Below are positions 10,901-22,105 of a stretch of DNA of 64,000 nt, in pieces. The notes under the pieces were generated by a model. It was not told where the DNA came from, did no database searches, and saw only the letters and a list, made by a program, of their open reading frames with translations. Origin of the DNA: Capsicum annuum (Eukaryota; Streptophyta; Magnoliopsida; Solanales; Solanaceae). Location: contig NC_061114.1 in assembly GCF_002878395.1 (NCBI RefSeq), positions 144,309,167 through 144,373,166 of the forward strand, written 5' to 3'. Position numbers and translations under genes: made by a program. Each line of letters begins with the position of its first letter. Position 1 is the first letter of the stretch.

Positions 10901-12640
10901 CTTATTTAATTATTTATATCTTTGACTATGTACTAATATTTTTTGGACTGTTGCACCACCCAATATATACCTTAGCATTGACCGAGTGTGGATCTCTACG
11001 GTTTATCATCTACCCAATGCATGAGAAGGCATTGATTTTATTTACGGTCTATGCAAGAGGTGCAGCAGTATGATCTATTAGTGACAATGCTTGCAGTCTG
11101 TGACTTACAATCGACATAGGTACATTTATTTAATTATTTATATTTCATGACCCTATATAATGGAATCCATTGATTACATATATATTGGAATCCATTGATT
11201 ACATAGACAATCACACGTAGTTATTAATCTAGGTCAATCATATACTATATCGAATGTGTAATTAATTTTGTAGAAATCCACATAATCATCAACATATCAA
11301 ATTCATGGTCCATTAGCATATATGAATTCGTATATATATAAAATAGACCATTACTTTTGACGTCTGACAACTATTTTATTCATCTTCTAACAGGGGAAAT
11401 TACAAAATTTCAACTAAGCATATAATTGTATAATTAAGGTAGAGACAAATATAAAGGACATTGCAACAAAATTTTAGATACACATTTCATAATTTTATTG
11501 TAACAATGGTTTAAAACCATATTTACAGCAAAATACGAGCAAAAAAAGGGTAAAAGAAAGAAGCTTTCATCTAACAAATTTCCTAGACATGAAAGCTTCT
11601 TTGTAATGAACTTACAACAACAACTACAATAACAATTCAAACCTAAATTAAGGGAATGGTGGGGGGTGATGAACTCCTCAGGCTGCATGTTCAGCCTCTC
11701 CATAATCGCCCATAAAAATCAAGCGATACACTGGAGTTCATAGTGGAGGTTCTCCCTGTCCTGACCGAGACCATAGAAGATATGGTCAAGGTCATTTCAG
11801 AGAAGGAGAATATTATAGCTATGCTGGAAATGAACCCTCCTTCGTGGTCTAAGTGGAATGCTCAACATTTGGTCGTATTTAATGATTTTTTTGGGTTAAA
11901 GAAGATGAATATTATGTATAGTTGATGGGTCTTTATATAGACCAAAATAGAAGCCTTTGGTCTTCCCGATCAGTTCTAGGTAGATGCATGTATCGATAGA
12001 ATTTGAGGACATAGCGTATACTCAATCAACATAGGGCGTGATTAGATGTGCAACTGCATTTTTATTGTGTCATAAATTCTCGACTGTTTATCTATTCGTT
12101 TGAATAATTAGATTTTTTAATAGACTTGAAATAAAATCAATAATAAACTATGTGGTATTTAAAGAATAATCTCAATAGTCTTGACCAACAATATATCCCA
12201 ATAAACTATGTGTGTGCTAGGATTGTATATAAGAAATGATGATGTCAATCTAGTGTCTAATTATTTAATTTTTCAAGACTTGTGTTAAAAAACCTAAAAA
12301 AGTTTTCAATGTGTCTATTTTGCAAAATGAAGTTATCCAAGAAATACTATTTACCGCCTCAGTAGTATTTTATCTTTATTCATTCGGAAAAAAGATTTCT
12401 TTCAAAAAAATATTTTCAAACAGATATGTTATCCGATGTAACAGATATCAATTTTTGTTTGAAAATTTCCATCAGCTCAGTCATCTGCAGCAACAGATTT
12501 CTGTGCAATTGATTTTAAAAAATAATTAAGATCAATTCAGACTAAAATAACAATTTCAAAACTTATCATTTTTTTCCAAAAAATACAAATCATCCATTTG
12601 TGGAAAAAATGTTTCATCATTTCAAATCTCGAGTTCTCGC
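10900..12640. other. non-coding AT-rich stretch, no gene recognised
   Basis: 11060-11150 repeats part of 10800-10930 (both end in TTTATTTAATTATTTATAT). TGGAATCCATTGATTACATA is tandemly repeated near 11160-11200. A plus-strand open stretch at 11743-11925 reads PVLTETIEDMVKVISEKENI then AMLEMNPPSWSKWNAQHL; I do not recognise it, and no exon context supports it. 12420-12500 holds palindrome cluster 3. Confidence 0.4.
12420..12500. repeat. palindrome cluster 3 (short)
   Basis: Two or three degenerate units, for example GATGTAACAGATATC and CATCTGCAGCAACAGATT. It is the weakest of the eight clusters. Confidence 0.45.
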
Positions 12641-12643
12641 TCT

Positions 12644-12662
12644 TTTCTTTCTCTTTATAATA
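12644..12662 (+). promoter_or_regulatory. possible TATA box upstream of the plus-strand Ulp1-like gene
   Basis: TTTCTCTTTATAATACAGAC follows a pyrimidine-rich tract and precedes a leader-like stretch without obvious ORFs. It is 0.8 kb before the DUF1985 gene and 0.35 kb before the Gly-repeat ORF, so it could serve either. The call rests on the motif only. Confidence 0.3.
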
Positions 12663-12998
12663 CAGACAACAACTGCTCAACATATTGCTCAACCCTTCAA
12701 AACAAATTGATTTTCATCCTATTTTTCAACCACATAGTTGTTATTTCGGACATTATTCGTGTTTCTATCTATCATTTTCTCTATATTCACAATTAACAGG
12801 GTTAGAGAAGAGTTCAACATTTGTTCATTATTCTAAAAATTAGGGTTTTTATATAATGATGAAAAATAAGACATTTAGTTGCATTACCTTCGAGAATTGG
12901 TTAAGAATTTTGAGTTTTGACGCTAAATAACGTACAAAGAACTTGACAAAACCCTATTTTTTATCACAGTGTTTCATTGACTGTCGTGGTATTGTTGG

Positions 12999-13331
12999 AT
13001 GGTATTTGTGGTATTGTTGGTGGCTGTTGGTAGTTGTGTCAGTATTGGTGGTCTTGGTGGCGGTGTTGGTATTGATGGCATTGGTGGTGATATTAGCTAT
13101 CTTGCTGGCATTGATGCGGGTATTGGTGGCATTAGTGGTGTTGGTTGTGGCCTTGGTGCTGGTTTTGGTGCTCTTGGTGGTGGTATTGATGGTCCTGGTG
13201 GCATTATTGGTGGTATTAGTAGCATTGTTGGTGGTCTTGGTGGCATTGGTGGTGGTTTTGGTGGCATTGGTGGCGGTCTTGGTGGTCCATCTATTGCAAC
13301 AGGTGAAACATCTGCGGGAGATATTAAATAG
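12999..13331 (+). CDS. glycine-repeat ORF from a GGTGGY minisatellite (hypothetical)
   Basis: An uninterrupted 110-codon frame. It opens with a hydrophobic MVFVVLLVAVGSCVS, which resembles a secretion signal, and continues with GG-x repeats (GIGGISGVG, GGLGGIGGGFGGIGG), ending PSIATGETSAGDIK. Glycine-rich cell-wall proteins have this look, but the hydrophobic start is also just the repeat read through V/L codons, and the overlapping 12943-13365 frame is an equally long Val/Leu repeat. The DNA is a degenerate minisatellite of TTGGTGG(C/T) units. Its end runs into palindrome cluster 4. Expression is unknown; it may simply be a simple-sequence expansion. Confidence 0.3.
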   Translation: MVFVVLLVAVGSCVSIGGLGGGVGIDGIGGDISYLAGIDAGIGGISGVGCGLGAGFGALGGGIDGPGGIIGGISSIVGGLGGIGGGFGGIGGGLGGPSIATGETSAGDIK

Positions 13332-13400
13332 GTATTTGAACAGATTCTCTATCTATTCCAACTGATGGGTTATCCGTTAAAGTATTTATTTGTAATGTGT
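13290..13400. repeat. palindrome cluster 4
   Basis: Units ATCTATTGCAACAGG, AACAGATTCTC and TTCCAACTGATGGG flank the end of the glycine-repeat ORF, about 100 bases before the DUF1985 gene start. Confidence 0.55.
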
Positions 13401-14867
13401 CATATAATTATTTATTGATTTTTTAAAAAATCATGCAGACATCAAATATAATGTATTTTTTGTTTTTCTATTATTTATAGTTAAAAGATGTCTCCCTAAA
13501 GAAAATAAACTGAAAGGGGATCAACTTTTGACCACCCAAACAAAAAGGCTAGAGTACAGATGGATTCAGACGAATTTCCTAAGCAATCTTAATTAGGGGA
13601 AAATGAGGCTGAGAAAATTTATGAAAAAAGAGATGGAGAAGGGTACATAGAGGCTGCTAAGGAAAATAAAAGTGAGAAGGAAGAAGAAGATCAACAAGAT
13701 GATAATTCCGAACTAATGGGGGGTAATGTAAGATCAAAATCCCAGTGTGAGGCTGTCAAAACTATTAGTATTGAGAGGTTTCAATGTGTGATGCTGATAT
13801 ATCACCCTGCAAAAGTAACTGGTGATCTTGTACTTAAATGTCAGTTTGGGAAACCTTTTGATGAATTTAGGAATATTATCGAGAACAAAAATATAGACGG
13901 ACCTTTTAAGAAGAGCTACTTTGGACACTTTCTTAAGATGCCTGAGGACCACACTGTCCGTTTGCAAATGAGCATGGCATATTGTCTTCTCAAGCACAGG
14001 ATCAAGTACATGGGGGATGATAAAGATTCAAAGGAGCGCAAAAAAAGGCTGGATGAAATTTGGATCAGCTACTGTGGCATGCCGATTTGTTTTAGCTTGA
14101 AAGAGTTTACCATAGTGACAACCTTGATATGCGATCGTCCAAAAGAACCTCTCATAAAGGAAACACCCCCTAAAGTTCCAAAGCAAATAAGACAGCCAAA
14201 ACACTACCATCAAATAGATGGAAAGCATTGTCCAAGCAACCACCCACCAAAATAAACAAACAAAAGGAAAAAATATATGGGTTGTTGGATATTTCTGGAT
14301 GTAGCTACAATGCTGGGGATTAATAGAAGATATCAAGGATAAAACCATACCAAAGTAGTACAGGAAGCAATTGTGCATAGTTGAGTTTGCCTATGCTGTT
14401 ATATTGGTAAGAGATGTCAACAAAGTTGTAGAAGATGATTTGTTGAAGCTTGCTGCTGATTTTGAGAAATTCAATAATTATCCCTGGGGATATGGCAGCT
14501 ACTACTTGACTGTCAAATATTTACTAACAAAGTTATCCCCAAAGATGACCACATTATATGGCTTTCCTTGGGCTTTCATGGTAAATTTAATCAGTACTTA
14601 TTTAATCATCCATTAATTTATATTGAATAATTATTATGAAATTATTTTCTTGCTTCCTGTTTACATATTTTAGGCTTGGGAATTTGAAGCCATTACTTCC
14701 CTCTGAAAGTAGTTCAAGAATTACCCAGACGAGGTTTTCTATCTATGGATCCTTAGGTGGTTGGCTGCAAAGTGCAGCAAAAGAATTAAGGAGGCTGATC
14801 TCTTTAACCCTTTGGATAATGCAGTACGTCTTCTTATGAGTAAAATAATTTGACTTAAAGAAAGATA

Positions 14868-15150
14868 TTAAAACAGATGTGCTATCTGTTGCAATAGATG
14901 GGTAATTTGTTGTAATGAATTACCCGTCTACTGCAACTGCTGCAACTGATGGGTAATCTATTGTGACAGACGATCCATATTTCATAACACATTAACCATA
15001 TGTTACTCTGGTTCTCTAAACTCAACAAACCAAATTACCCATCTACAACAAATTATAGAATAGATGAGTAATCTGATAAAACATATTGTTAATCTGTTGC
15101 AATATACAAATCAGCTGTTACGACAGATCGATCATCTGTTGTATAAGTTG
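14868..15150. repeat. palindrome cluster 5, inside intron 2 of the plus-strand Ulp1-like gene
   Basis: A long run including GCTATCTGTTGCAATAGATG, TAATCTATTGTGACAGACG and CATCTGTTGTATAAG. It fills most of the intron between the AWEFEAI exon and the HPWIMPT exon. Confidence 0.7.
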
Positions 15151-16084
15151 ACTGTGTTGACATGTAACCTAACTAAGTGAAAATTTTTATTATATGATAT
15201 ACATTAATATATCTGTCTTTTTTTAAAGGTTATGCATCCTTGGATCATGCCTACTAAGCAGGAGTTGGGGATAAATTTTTTATTACTCTAGGTTTTATTG
15301 ATATAATAGTAGAGCCAACGGCGGAGTTAATAAAGAAGGAATTAGCTGGAGCAACAACCTTAAGAATATTAGTTAGGCAAGGTCCGCCTAATGTTGAAGC
15401 TCTTCGTGAACAACTGACTGCGACAGATCTGGGTGCTTTTACTAGGGGTGTTGCTGGTGGAGTTGTTGATACTGATGCCAGTCGTGATAATGAGCATGTT
15501 GATGCCCAATAATAAAAAATACGTTTGAAATCACCCCTTAGAAAGGTCCCTCTCACCCATAAACCTATCTTTCCCACCTTTACAGTGGTCCCTCTCACCC
15601 CTCTTCACCCCCATGTTCTTATTGCAATACAATGTATGCAAGGAAAAACAAGATAAACTTCTTAAAAAATTAGAAGCTATCGCTGAAGCTGCTGAGGAAT
15701 TGAAATCTAAGAGGGGTTTCATACCATCCAAGAAGGTGACGGATACATACACTCCTATAGTGGTGGTTAGGAGAAAGAAAAGAAAAATTAGCCAAATGCT
15801 CTCTATCCTAAAAAAAAAAGATTGCAACTCCTCTCTCTCCAAAATTTGTTGAAGTTTTGGTGCCACTAAATAAGGTGGACATATATTTGGTGCTTGACGA
15901 TAAGAGAGGATGGAACTGTAAAATTCCAAGAATCCCAAGAAAAAAACAACAACAGAAGAATACACCATGCATATGTTTGACGCCTAAGACTTTCAAGAGC
16001 ATGAAAACTATGCGTAAGTGGTAAGTGGATAAGGTAAGTTTACTTTTCCTAACCTATCCTTCTAATCTAATCCTTAAAGAAGAG

Positions 16085-16235
16085 GTTACGCAACAGATTC
16101 ATCTTCTGCTACAACAGCTAGGTATTCTGGCACAACTAGTAATTGTTTTGTTGTAATAGATTAAACATCTGTTGTATAAGTTGCATTAGCTGGGTAATCT
16201 GTGAACAGATTCAGAGAACCCTCTGTAACATATAG
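16085..16235. repeat. palindrome cluster 6, in a later intron of the same gene
   Basis: Contains AACAGATTCATCTTCTGCTA, CATCTGTTGTATAAG and AATCTGTGAACAGATTC. It is preceded by a donor-like GTAAGTGG near 16021 and followed by a pyrimidine-rich acceptor before AYVDEILCLMR. Confidence 0.65.
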
Positions 16236-16894
16236 ACCACCCATTGCATCTTTCCACTATGTTTTTCTTCTTTACAATTACTAACATATTTAAAAATTGT
16301 CTTCTTCTATCAGCGTATGTTGATGAAATTCTCTGCCTCATGAGGGTAAGGCAATTAGTGTACCGCAATGCTTATGATGCTGCCGTTAGAATAATAGACC
16401 TCAACTTCTACAAAAATTTCAATAATAGGTACAATTATCTCAAAGATCTAGCTAAAAATTTTGGTGGCCCGAGATTTGATCACTTAGTTTCTATGTACGA
16501 ATAGGTGAAAGATATTATTAACTATGTTAGGGGGAAGAGGCCATATCCACACGGCAAGAGCTGGACCAAGGCTAAGAGAATTTTTGCAGTCATGAATGTG
16601 GAAGTAAAACATTTTCTCGTTGTTGGGATACTTCTCAAGGAGGAAAAGATTAAGGTTCATGACTGCATCTTACCTGTCTTCAGCGACAAAGATGTTTTTA
16701 TCCATATGTATCCACTATTAGAGTTGCTCCCAAGATTTTTAAGGCAGAGTAAACTGATCGATCATTTTCCAGTGGAAGTCTTGATGAAGAAAGCATGGTA
16801 TTTTAAAGGTCGAAACAAGGGCACGCACCTTCAAAAGTATAAAATCGATGTCACTATGAGCCGTACTTGCTTGTATACATCTAATATTTGCTAA

Positions 16895-17258
16895 CTGGTA
16901 TAAAAATATCTGATCTGTGCGATTCTATTATGGATAACATGCAAGAGGTATGGGATTATGGTGTACTAACTAGATGCTTGGAACCTATGTATAAAGAAGG
17001 AGATGTACAAAGACAAACACCATAATATTCCAATTCAATTAATAATTTCAACACTAAAGATTAAATTATATTCATAGATAACATAAAATAAATCAAAGCC
17101 TTTAGAAATTACATGAAATAACTCAAAACTAAATGAAATGTGAAAAAATCAATATGGGTACAAATGATATACTCTACAAATAAATCAACAATTTAACCTT
17201 TGGTGCCAACAATTACAAAGGAGAGGTTATTACTTTGACAGACTCAAGATATAAAGAT
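16895..17258. other. convergent gap between the two Ulp1-like pseudogenes
   Basis: AT-rich, with no ORF of note. The plus-strand gene ends on its left side and the minus-strand gene stops at 17259 on its right. No inverted terminal repeat or target duplication was seen, so whether the two genes belong to one element is open. Confidence 0.4.
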
Positions 17259-17766
17259 CTACTCAATATGGACAAGTTGTTCTTCATCTGGTGCTATGGA
17301 ATTCGGCTTTGGTCATCGTGGATCTTTAATGTTGTTTGCATACAATTTTTGAGACTTTGCTTCTCCATAATTCCATAGAAAAGCAACATATATTTTGTAG
17401 AGTAATCTAGTACCAAGTCCATCATTTGGTACTTCTAATCCATTGCTCAAATACTCGGCATAAGTAGCAACAAAATGATCGCAATCCCTGAGTATTAAAA
17501 AAAACACATTATCCATATATTGCAGTTCATGTAAGCATTGTGAAATTTATTAAATAACACTAAATCATGATACTTACAGGATACTAATGGGTTGTTGATT
17601 AATTCCTTTAGCATATTTTATATCAAATGAATTACCCATTTTATGCCGGTATTCTTCAATCATCAACCAATCAGTACAAACCTCTTAGTCCAAAAATCCA
17701 CTCACATCAAGGTAAGTAGGCAATATTTTGGCCAAATTTTGTATCTTAGACCACGGCCTAGAACGT
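17259..17766 (-). pseudogene. C-terminal half of minus-strand Ulp1-like peptidase (downstream of the gypsy B insertion)
   Basis: Reading down from 17766: AKILPTYLDVSGFLD, TDWLMIEEYRHKMGNSFDIK and KGINQQPIS, then after an intron-like gap RDCDHFVATYAEYLSNGLEV, KSQKLYANNIKDPR and a terminal PKPNSIAPDEEQLVHIE with TAG at 17259-17261. In C48 peptidases the Gln before the Cys and the Cys itself are catalytic; here QQ...DC is preserved. The TGG of DPRW is TGA and a TAA replaces one codon (LD*EV), so it is broken even apart from the insertion. The N-terminal half continues at 27063. Confidence 0.8.
17762..17766. repeat. target-site duplication AACGT (left) of gypsy B
   Basis: AACGT directly precedes TGTAACGCC of the left LTR. 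The same five bases follow the right LTR at 27063-27067. Confidence 0.9.
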
Positions 17767-19851
17767 TGTAACGCCCCACATTTTGGGCTACAATATAGAC
17801 CATGATTTCAATGCGTTGATAATCTCGAAGCCATAAAATCCTATGCTAATACAGCATATTAATTATTTGTGTAGCATGTGAATCCATTCAAGCTTGAATT
17901 TATACCATAGAGGTCCTTCAACTCATTGACGAGTTGAAGCTATTTTGATCGACTAAGTTTTAGTGGACGTTGTAAAGTGTGTCAGCTTCCATCAACCATA
18001 ACTCTTTGTATATATTGAATTAGGAAGCCTACTATATGTTAAATGGTACGTATTCGAGTTAGATTTCCAACGATACCAATTTTTCTAAAATCTGATACCC
18101 GAGCAAGAAGTTATGGCCTTTCAAAGTGATATGCGTCGCCTAAACAATCGCCCATAGCCACTGGAAAGCATAGGTGATAGCCTAGGCTGCACCTATGTAA
18201 ACATAGGAAATGGAATGGGAGGTGCCTATGTAAAGAATTCAAGTGACTTAAGAACTCCGTTTTGGGGACAAAGTGGTCCTTTTCCACCATTACTTAGCGC
18301 TAAAACACAAAATTAAGTTCCAAGGACCCCAAAATACACCTTCATTCATAAAAAATGCTCAAAGATTATCCTTAGGGTTTCAAAATAAAAACCCAAATAG
18401 TTCAAGATTCGACCGTAGGTTTTTAAAGATAATTACATATTTGGAATCACCAATCCGCAAGCTTCAAGAAACATCTATTATTCTTGGAAATAAAGGTACG
18501 TGGGGTTATCCAAAAATTTAATGGGTGTAATTTTTATGAACATGCATGCATTTAAATGGGGGTATTCAATAAAATGCTAATAACTTGCTTTCAATATGAT
18601 TTCTAAGTCATTTTTCTTTATGTCATGGGAATTGTTTGCCTATATACTTCAATGGTTGAAACCATGCATATGTAATTTGAGATTTTCCATGGAAGTTTGA
18701 TAAATATGAATGATAAATTGCTTTCAAATTACCATGATAATATATTGATACCCCATATCATATTGTGATCAAGAAAAGAGAGAATGAATTTGAAATAATT
18801 ATTGTTCACCACTTGTAATTTATGAAGCACCTTGGTTTTTACATGATAATGCATATGTGGAAGTGATATTGATGACTTACAAGTAGGGTATGACGATACC
18901 CTGTAGAATTTAATTTGTGATTGAATCAGATAAAATTTGAATACATTGATTTTACATGAGATAGGTGGATACCCAAAGAAACCGTTTGAGTGTAAGGGAT
19001 CATCACTGGAAATCGTGTTTGCCGACACAGGAATTTGGTACTAGGCTAAGTGATCTTCAGTACTTGACTTTATGTCATTCCCAAATTGGGATTATAGGTA
19101 GGAGCCTGAGCTAAGTAATCTAGGGTACTACCATTGGGTCGAGACACCATGCTTTGTGGTCTTGTGTGTCTCTCCCTCATTTATACTCTAATCTCGGCGG
19201 CAACCGAGGTTGGACAGCTGGTATAAATTATGTAGGGTATTCCACCTAGCTCAGTTGCATTTCATTGTTGTTGAGAAAACTATTGCATTACACCCATGTG
19301 TTTTCAAATGATTTGATACAAAATTGCTTTATAATAGCTCTCAACTATATTTCGCAAAAATATTATGTTTTGTTTTGATATCTCTGCGTTCCAGTACTTT
19401 TGTGCTGGCCCCCTCCCCTCTCCAACCTCTCAGATTCAGAGGCCCAGTCTAGGGGTTAAGACAATCAGTAGATCATTCAAACAGAGTTCCAAAGACAAGT
19501 GGTAAGACTTCTATGTTTCAGAAGGTCTTATGTCCTGTAGTCCTTTTATCTTATATTTAGTTTTGGTGTCTACTAGGGACGTTGTCCTAGTTTATATACA
19601 GTTACTTGACTTAGTCATTTGTTAGGGATTTTTACAAGCAAATTTTTAGAGGTTGATTGATGTTAGGGGAACCTTATCTCCCTGTTATTGTATCTTTTCA
19701 TATTTATGACCATTTTTCCGAATTATTGTGTTTCTTCTGCATTACTATGATCATTTGAATTAGGTGCATGATTATCAGACAGATATGGGTCTTTCAGGCC
19801 TCTATGGTTTAAAATGCTCATCACGGCCAGGCCCTGGTTGGGGTCGTGACA
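17767..19851 (+). repeat. 5' LTR of gypsy B
   Basis: 2085 bases, TGTAACGCCCC ... GGTCGTGACA. It has the shared LTR module at 18060-18120 followed by a GC-rich core with two units of the approximately 31-base CATAGGTGATAGCCTAGG minisatellite (18165-18235). It ends four bases before the primer site. Confidence 0.95.
18060..18120 (+). promoter_or_regulatory. conserved LTR module, copy 2 (gypsy B 5' LTR)
   Basis: Sense reading: ATTTCCAACGATACCAATTT, a short spacer, then TACCCGAGCAAGAAGTTATG. It matches the modules in gypsy A and the solo LTR in the same element sense and is followed directly by the GC-rich core. Confidence 0.6.
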
Positions 19852-19854
19852 AAC

Positions 19855-19870
19855 TTAGTATCAAAGCACA
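19855..19870 (+). other. primer-binding site of gypsy B
   Basis: TTAGTATCAAAGCACAG lies just after the 5' LTR. It is a slightly altered tRNA-Met type site (TGGTATCA expected; GG is AG). Confidence 0.75.
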
Positions 19871-20060
19871 GTTCATGGTCCCAGGGTGTCTACAAAATCA
19901 CATCGAGTAGAGTCCTGGTTTTGGGTGTGTAGTGCGCCACACTTATAAGCACGGAGCTACTAGAAGTTTAGAAAATATTTCCCTTCTTGTGATTTAGTTT
20001 GTGCTTTAGAGTCTGAACTGTCCCCTAATCAATGATCACTCGTGTTTCAGAAATACAGTT

Positions 20061-21262
20061 ATGCCTCTACGTCGTATCATCAATCAGAATACTCAGGCAA
20101 ATGAGGTTCGTCCTACCCATGGGATGTGGTCTCATAACAGAGCTCATACTCTAAAATTTGTCCCTACTTCGGGAGTCCCTCTAGTCCTGACTAGTCTACC
20201 TCGGGCTTCGCTGACTAATGACAACTGACCCCCTACTGCTCAGGAAGATATTTCAAATGCACAATTCAGATGTTCTATTCATATATGGACATAATTGGAA
20301 GCTAACCAGGCTCAACGATTGAATGATATTGGATCTACATCTGTTATGTCTGAGGCTACTAGGGTCGGGCATTATATGAAGATAAACCCACCTAAGTTCA
20401 CTGGCACCAAGGTAGAAAAAGATCCACAGGTGTTCATGGATGAGATGGAAAAAATCTTTAAGGTGATGCATGTGGATGAGGTTGAAGGGGTGGAACTAGC
20501 AACCTATCATCTCAAAGACATTGCGAATCAGTGGTATGCTGACTGGGAAGATGCAAAAGGTGAGAGTGCTGAGCCCATAATTTGGGGTGAATTTATGGAA
20601 GATTTCCTTGATCGATTCTTTCCTCTGGAGTTAAGGGAGACCAAAGCGAAAGATTTTATGAATCTGAAGTAGGGCAGTATGAGTGTCTAGGAGTACACTT
20701 TGAAGTTTAATAAACTAGCCCACTATGCACTAGAGTTGACTAGTAATACGAGAGCCCATATGAGGAAATTTGCATTTGGCCTTGCTGATAACCTTGTACT
20801 TGAGTGCCAAGGGGCTATGTTTAGTAAGGAGTTAGACTTTTCTCGATTGACCGTTCATATACAGCAGGTGAAAGAGAAAAAGAAAAAGATTATTGAATCT
20901 AGAGAGAAAGACAGACAGGCTAAGAGAGCAAGATCTGTGGACCATCACCAGAGTCAGCTGCAGAGTGGTAACTATGGTAATAAGTGGTCGAAGAAAAAGA
21001 AGATTTGGAATAATGCACAGTCAGCAGCCAGCACCCCAGCACCCAGACCCCTGACAGACAGATAAACTCAGAGTTTTCAGACTCCTCATGGATCCAAAGC
21101 TCTAGGTACACAATCTCAGGGCAGTGTGGCCCAGCAGCATCATACTTATCCGCGGTGCGAGGTTTGCGGATGGAATCATCCAGGGAAGTGCTATTTTGAG
21201 GGGAGAAACTGTTACACCTGTGGCAAAGTAGATCACCTTCAGAGAGATTGTCCTTCTGCTTG
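20061..21262 (+). pseudogene. gypsy B gag
   Basis: Starts at ATG 20061 with MPLRRIINQNTQANEVRPTH. A TGA occurs near 20226. The retrotransposon_gag core follows at 20295-20672: YMKINPPKFTGTKVEKDPQV and WGEFMEDFLDRFFPLELRET. A TAG interrupts it, then 20700-21065 gives EYTLKFNKLAHYALELTSNT-type capsid text and a lysine-rich segment. The zinc knuckle at about 21211-21252 is CYTCGKVDHLQRDC, a full CCHC in which the usual Gly before His is Asp. Capsid and RNA-packaging role. At least three stops prevent a full product. Confidence 0.9.
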
Positions 21263-22105
21263 AGGAAATACGGGGGGGCTAAGTCCCAAGCCACCTCTAC
21301 AACTCCTTTTCCTAAGGGTACCCCTTCAGCTGCCGGGAGCAGTCGCAACCGGTTATATTCTTTGACTAACCGCCAGGAGGCGGAATCTTCACCAAATGTT
21401 GTCACCGGTATGTTACAAATCTTTTCTCGTGATGTTTATGTATTGCTTGATCCTGGGTCTACTTTATCTTATGTGACCCCTTATGTGGCTGTTGGTTTTG
21501 GGTTTGAGTCCGAAGTTATTGTAGAACCCTTCTTTATTTCTACTCCTGTAGGTAATTCTGTTGTTGCTAGAAGGGAGTATAGAAATTGTGTTATGTCTAT
21601 TCATAGTAGGGAAACTGTGGCAGACCTTATAGAACTAGATATGATAGATTTTGATGCCATCCTTGGGATCGACTGGCTCTATTCGTGTTATGCCACCTTT
21701 GATTGTAGAACCCAAAAGGTCACTTTTTCTTTCTCAGATGAGACACCAATTGTATCGGTAGGGAGTTCTGTGGAACCTATAGGTCACTTTATCTCTTATC
21801 TTAGAGCCCGAAAGCTTATCTCCAAAGGTTGTATGTATCATCTAATCCGAGTAAAAGATTCAAAAGTTAAAAATCTTCCTCTGCAGTCAGACCCTGTAGT
21901 AAATGAATTCCCAGAAGTCTTTCTCGAGGATCTCCTAGGGATACCCCCTGATAGGGAGATAGATTTTGGCATTGATGTATTTCCAGACACTCGTCCTATT
22001 TCTATTCTGCCATATAGAATGGCTCCCGCAGGACTAAAGAAGTTAAAGGAAAAACTTGTAGACCTCCTAGACAAAGGTTTTATTCATCCTAGAATTCCCC
22101 CATGA
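21248..22105 (+). pseudogene. gypsy B aspartic protease and RT N-terminus
   Basis: An open frame of 285 codons. The protease active site LLDPGSTLSYVTPY (about 21445-21490) has the D-P-G-S variant typical of plant chromoviruses. MIDFDAILGIDWLYSCYATF is its C-terminal block. The linker to RT reads GIPPDREIDFGIDVFPDTRP and PYRMAPAGLKKLKEKL, and the frame stops at a TGA (22103-22105) where Trp is usual. This is the best-preserved coding block of the element and may have been translatable until that stop. Confidence 0.9.

Larger units (their letters stand above)
13498..16894 (+). pseudogene. DUF1985 / Ulp1-like (C48) peptidase gene, plus strand, broken
   Basis: A multi-exon transposon-associated gene. 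It may start at ATG 13498, but codons 4 and 7 are stops. Exon 1 (to 14580) has a K/E-rich lead (13600-13710), then the DUF1985 domain: YFGHFLKMPEDHTVRLQMSM and WISYCGMPICFSLKEFTIVT. After a frameshift it gives FNNYPWGYGSYYLTVKYLL and YGFPWAFM. Intron 1 (14581-14673, GT...AG) joins M to AWEFEAI, exactly as in the minus-strand homologue. Intron 2 (about 14824-15228) leads to HPWIMPTKQEL, then 15297-15511 (VEPTAELIKKELAGATTL). Further exons are 15613-16015 and about 16315-16894, the latter with HFLVVGILLKEEKIKVHDC, the Ulp1 His and Asp block. The C-terminal Gln/Cys part is not recognisable. Stops at 14253 and 16503 and frameshifts make it a pseudogene. Confidence 0.75.

Noticed and set aside
11434..11703. 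89-codon minus-strand frame with a Cys cluster (CYCSCCC)
   Set aside because: No family was recognised. The Cys run comes from a plus-strand ACAACAACAACTACAATAAC repeat, so it is probably a chance frame.
12943..13365. 140-codon Val/Leu-rich open frame over the glycine repeat, resembling a membrane protein
   Set aside because: It is the same minisatellite read in another frame. Its hydrophobic repeat (VLVALV) follows from the TTGGTGG unit, so it is not evidence for transmembrane segments.
14868..15150. Palindrome clusters considered as a CRISPR-like array
   Set aside because: The genome is eukaryotic, the units are irregular in spacing and sequence, and there are no unique equal-length spacers.
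16244..16504. A separate small gene at 16244-16504
   Set aside because: AYVDEILCLMR and DAAVRIIDLNFY are continuous in type with the Ulp1-like gene, and the frame resumes after one TAG into the peptidase block, so it is treated as an exon of that pseudogene.
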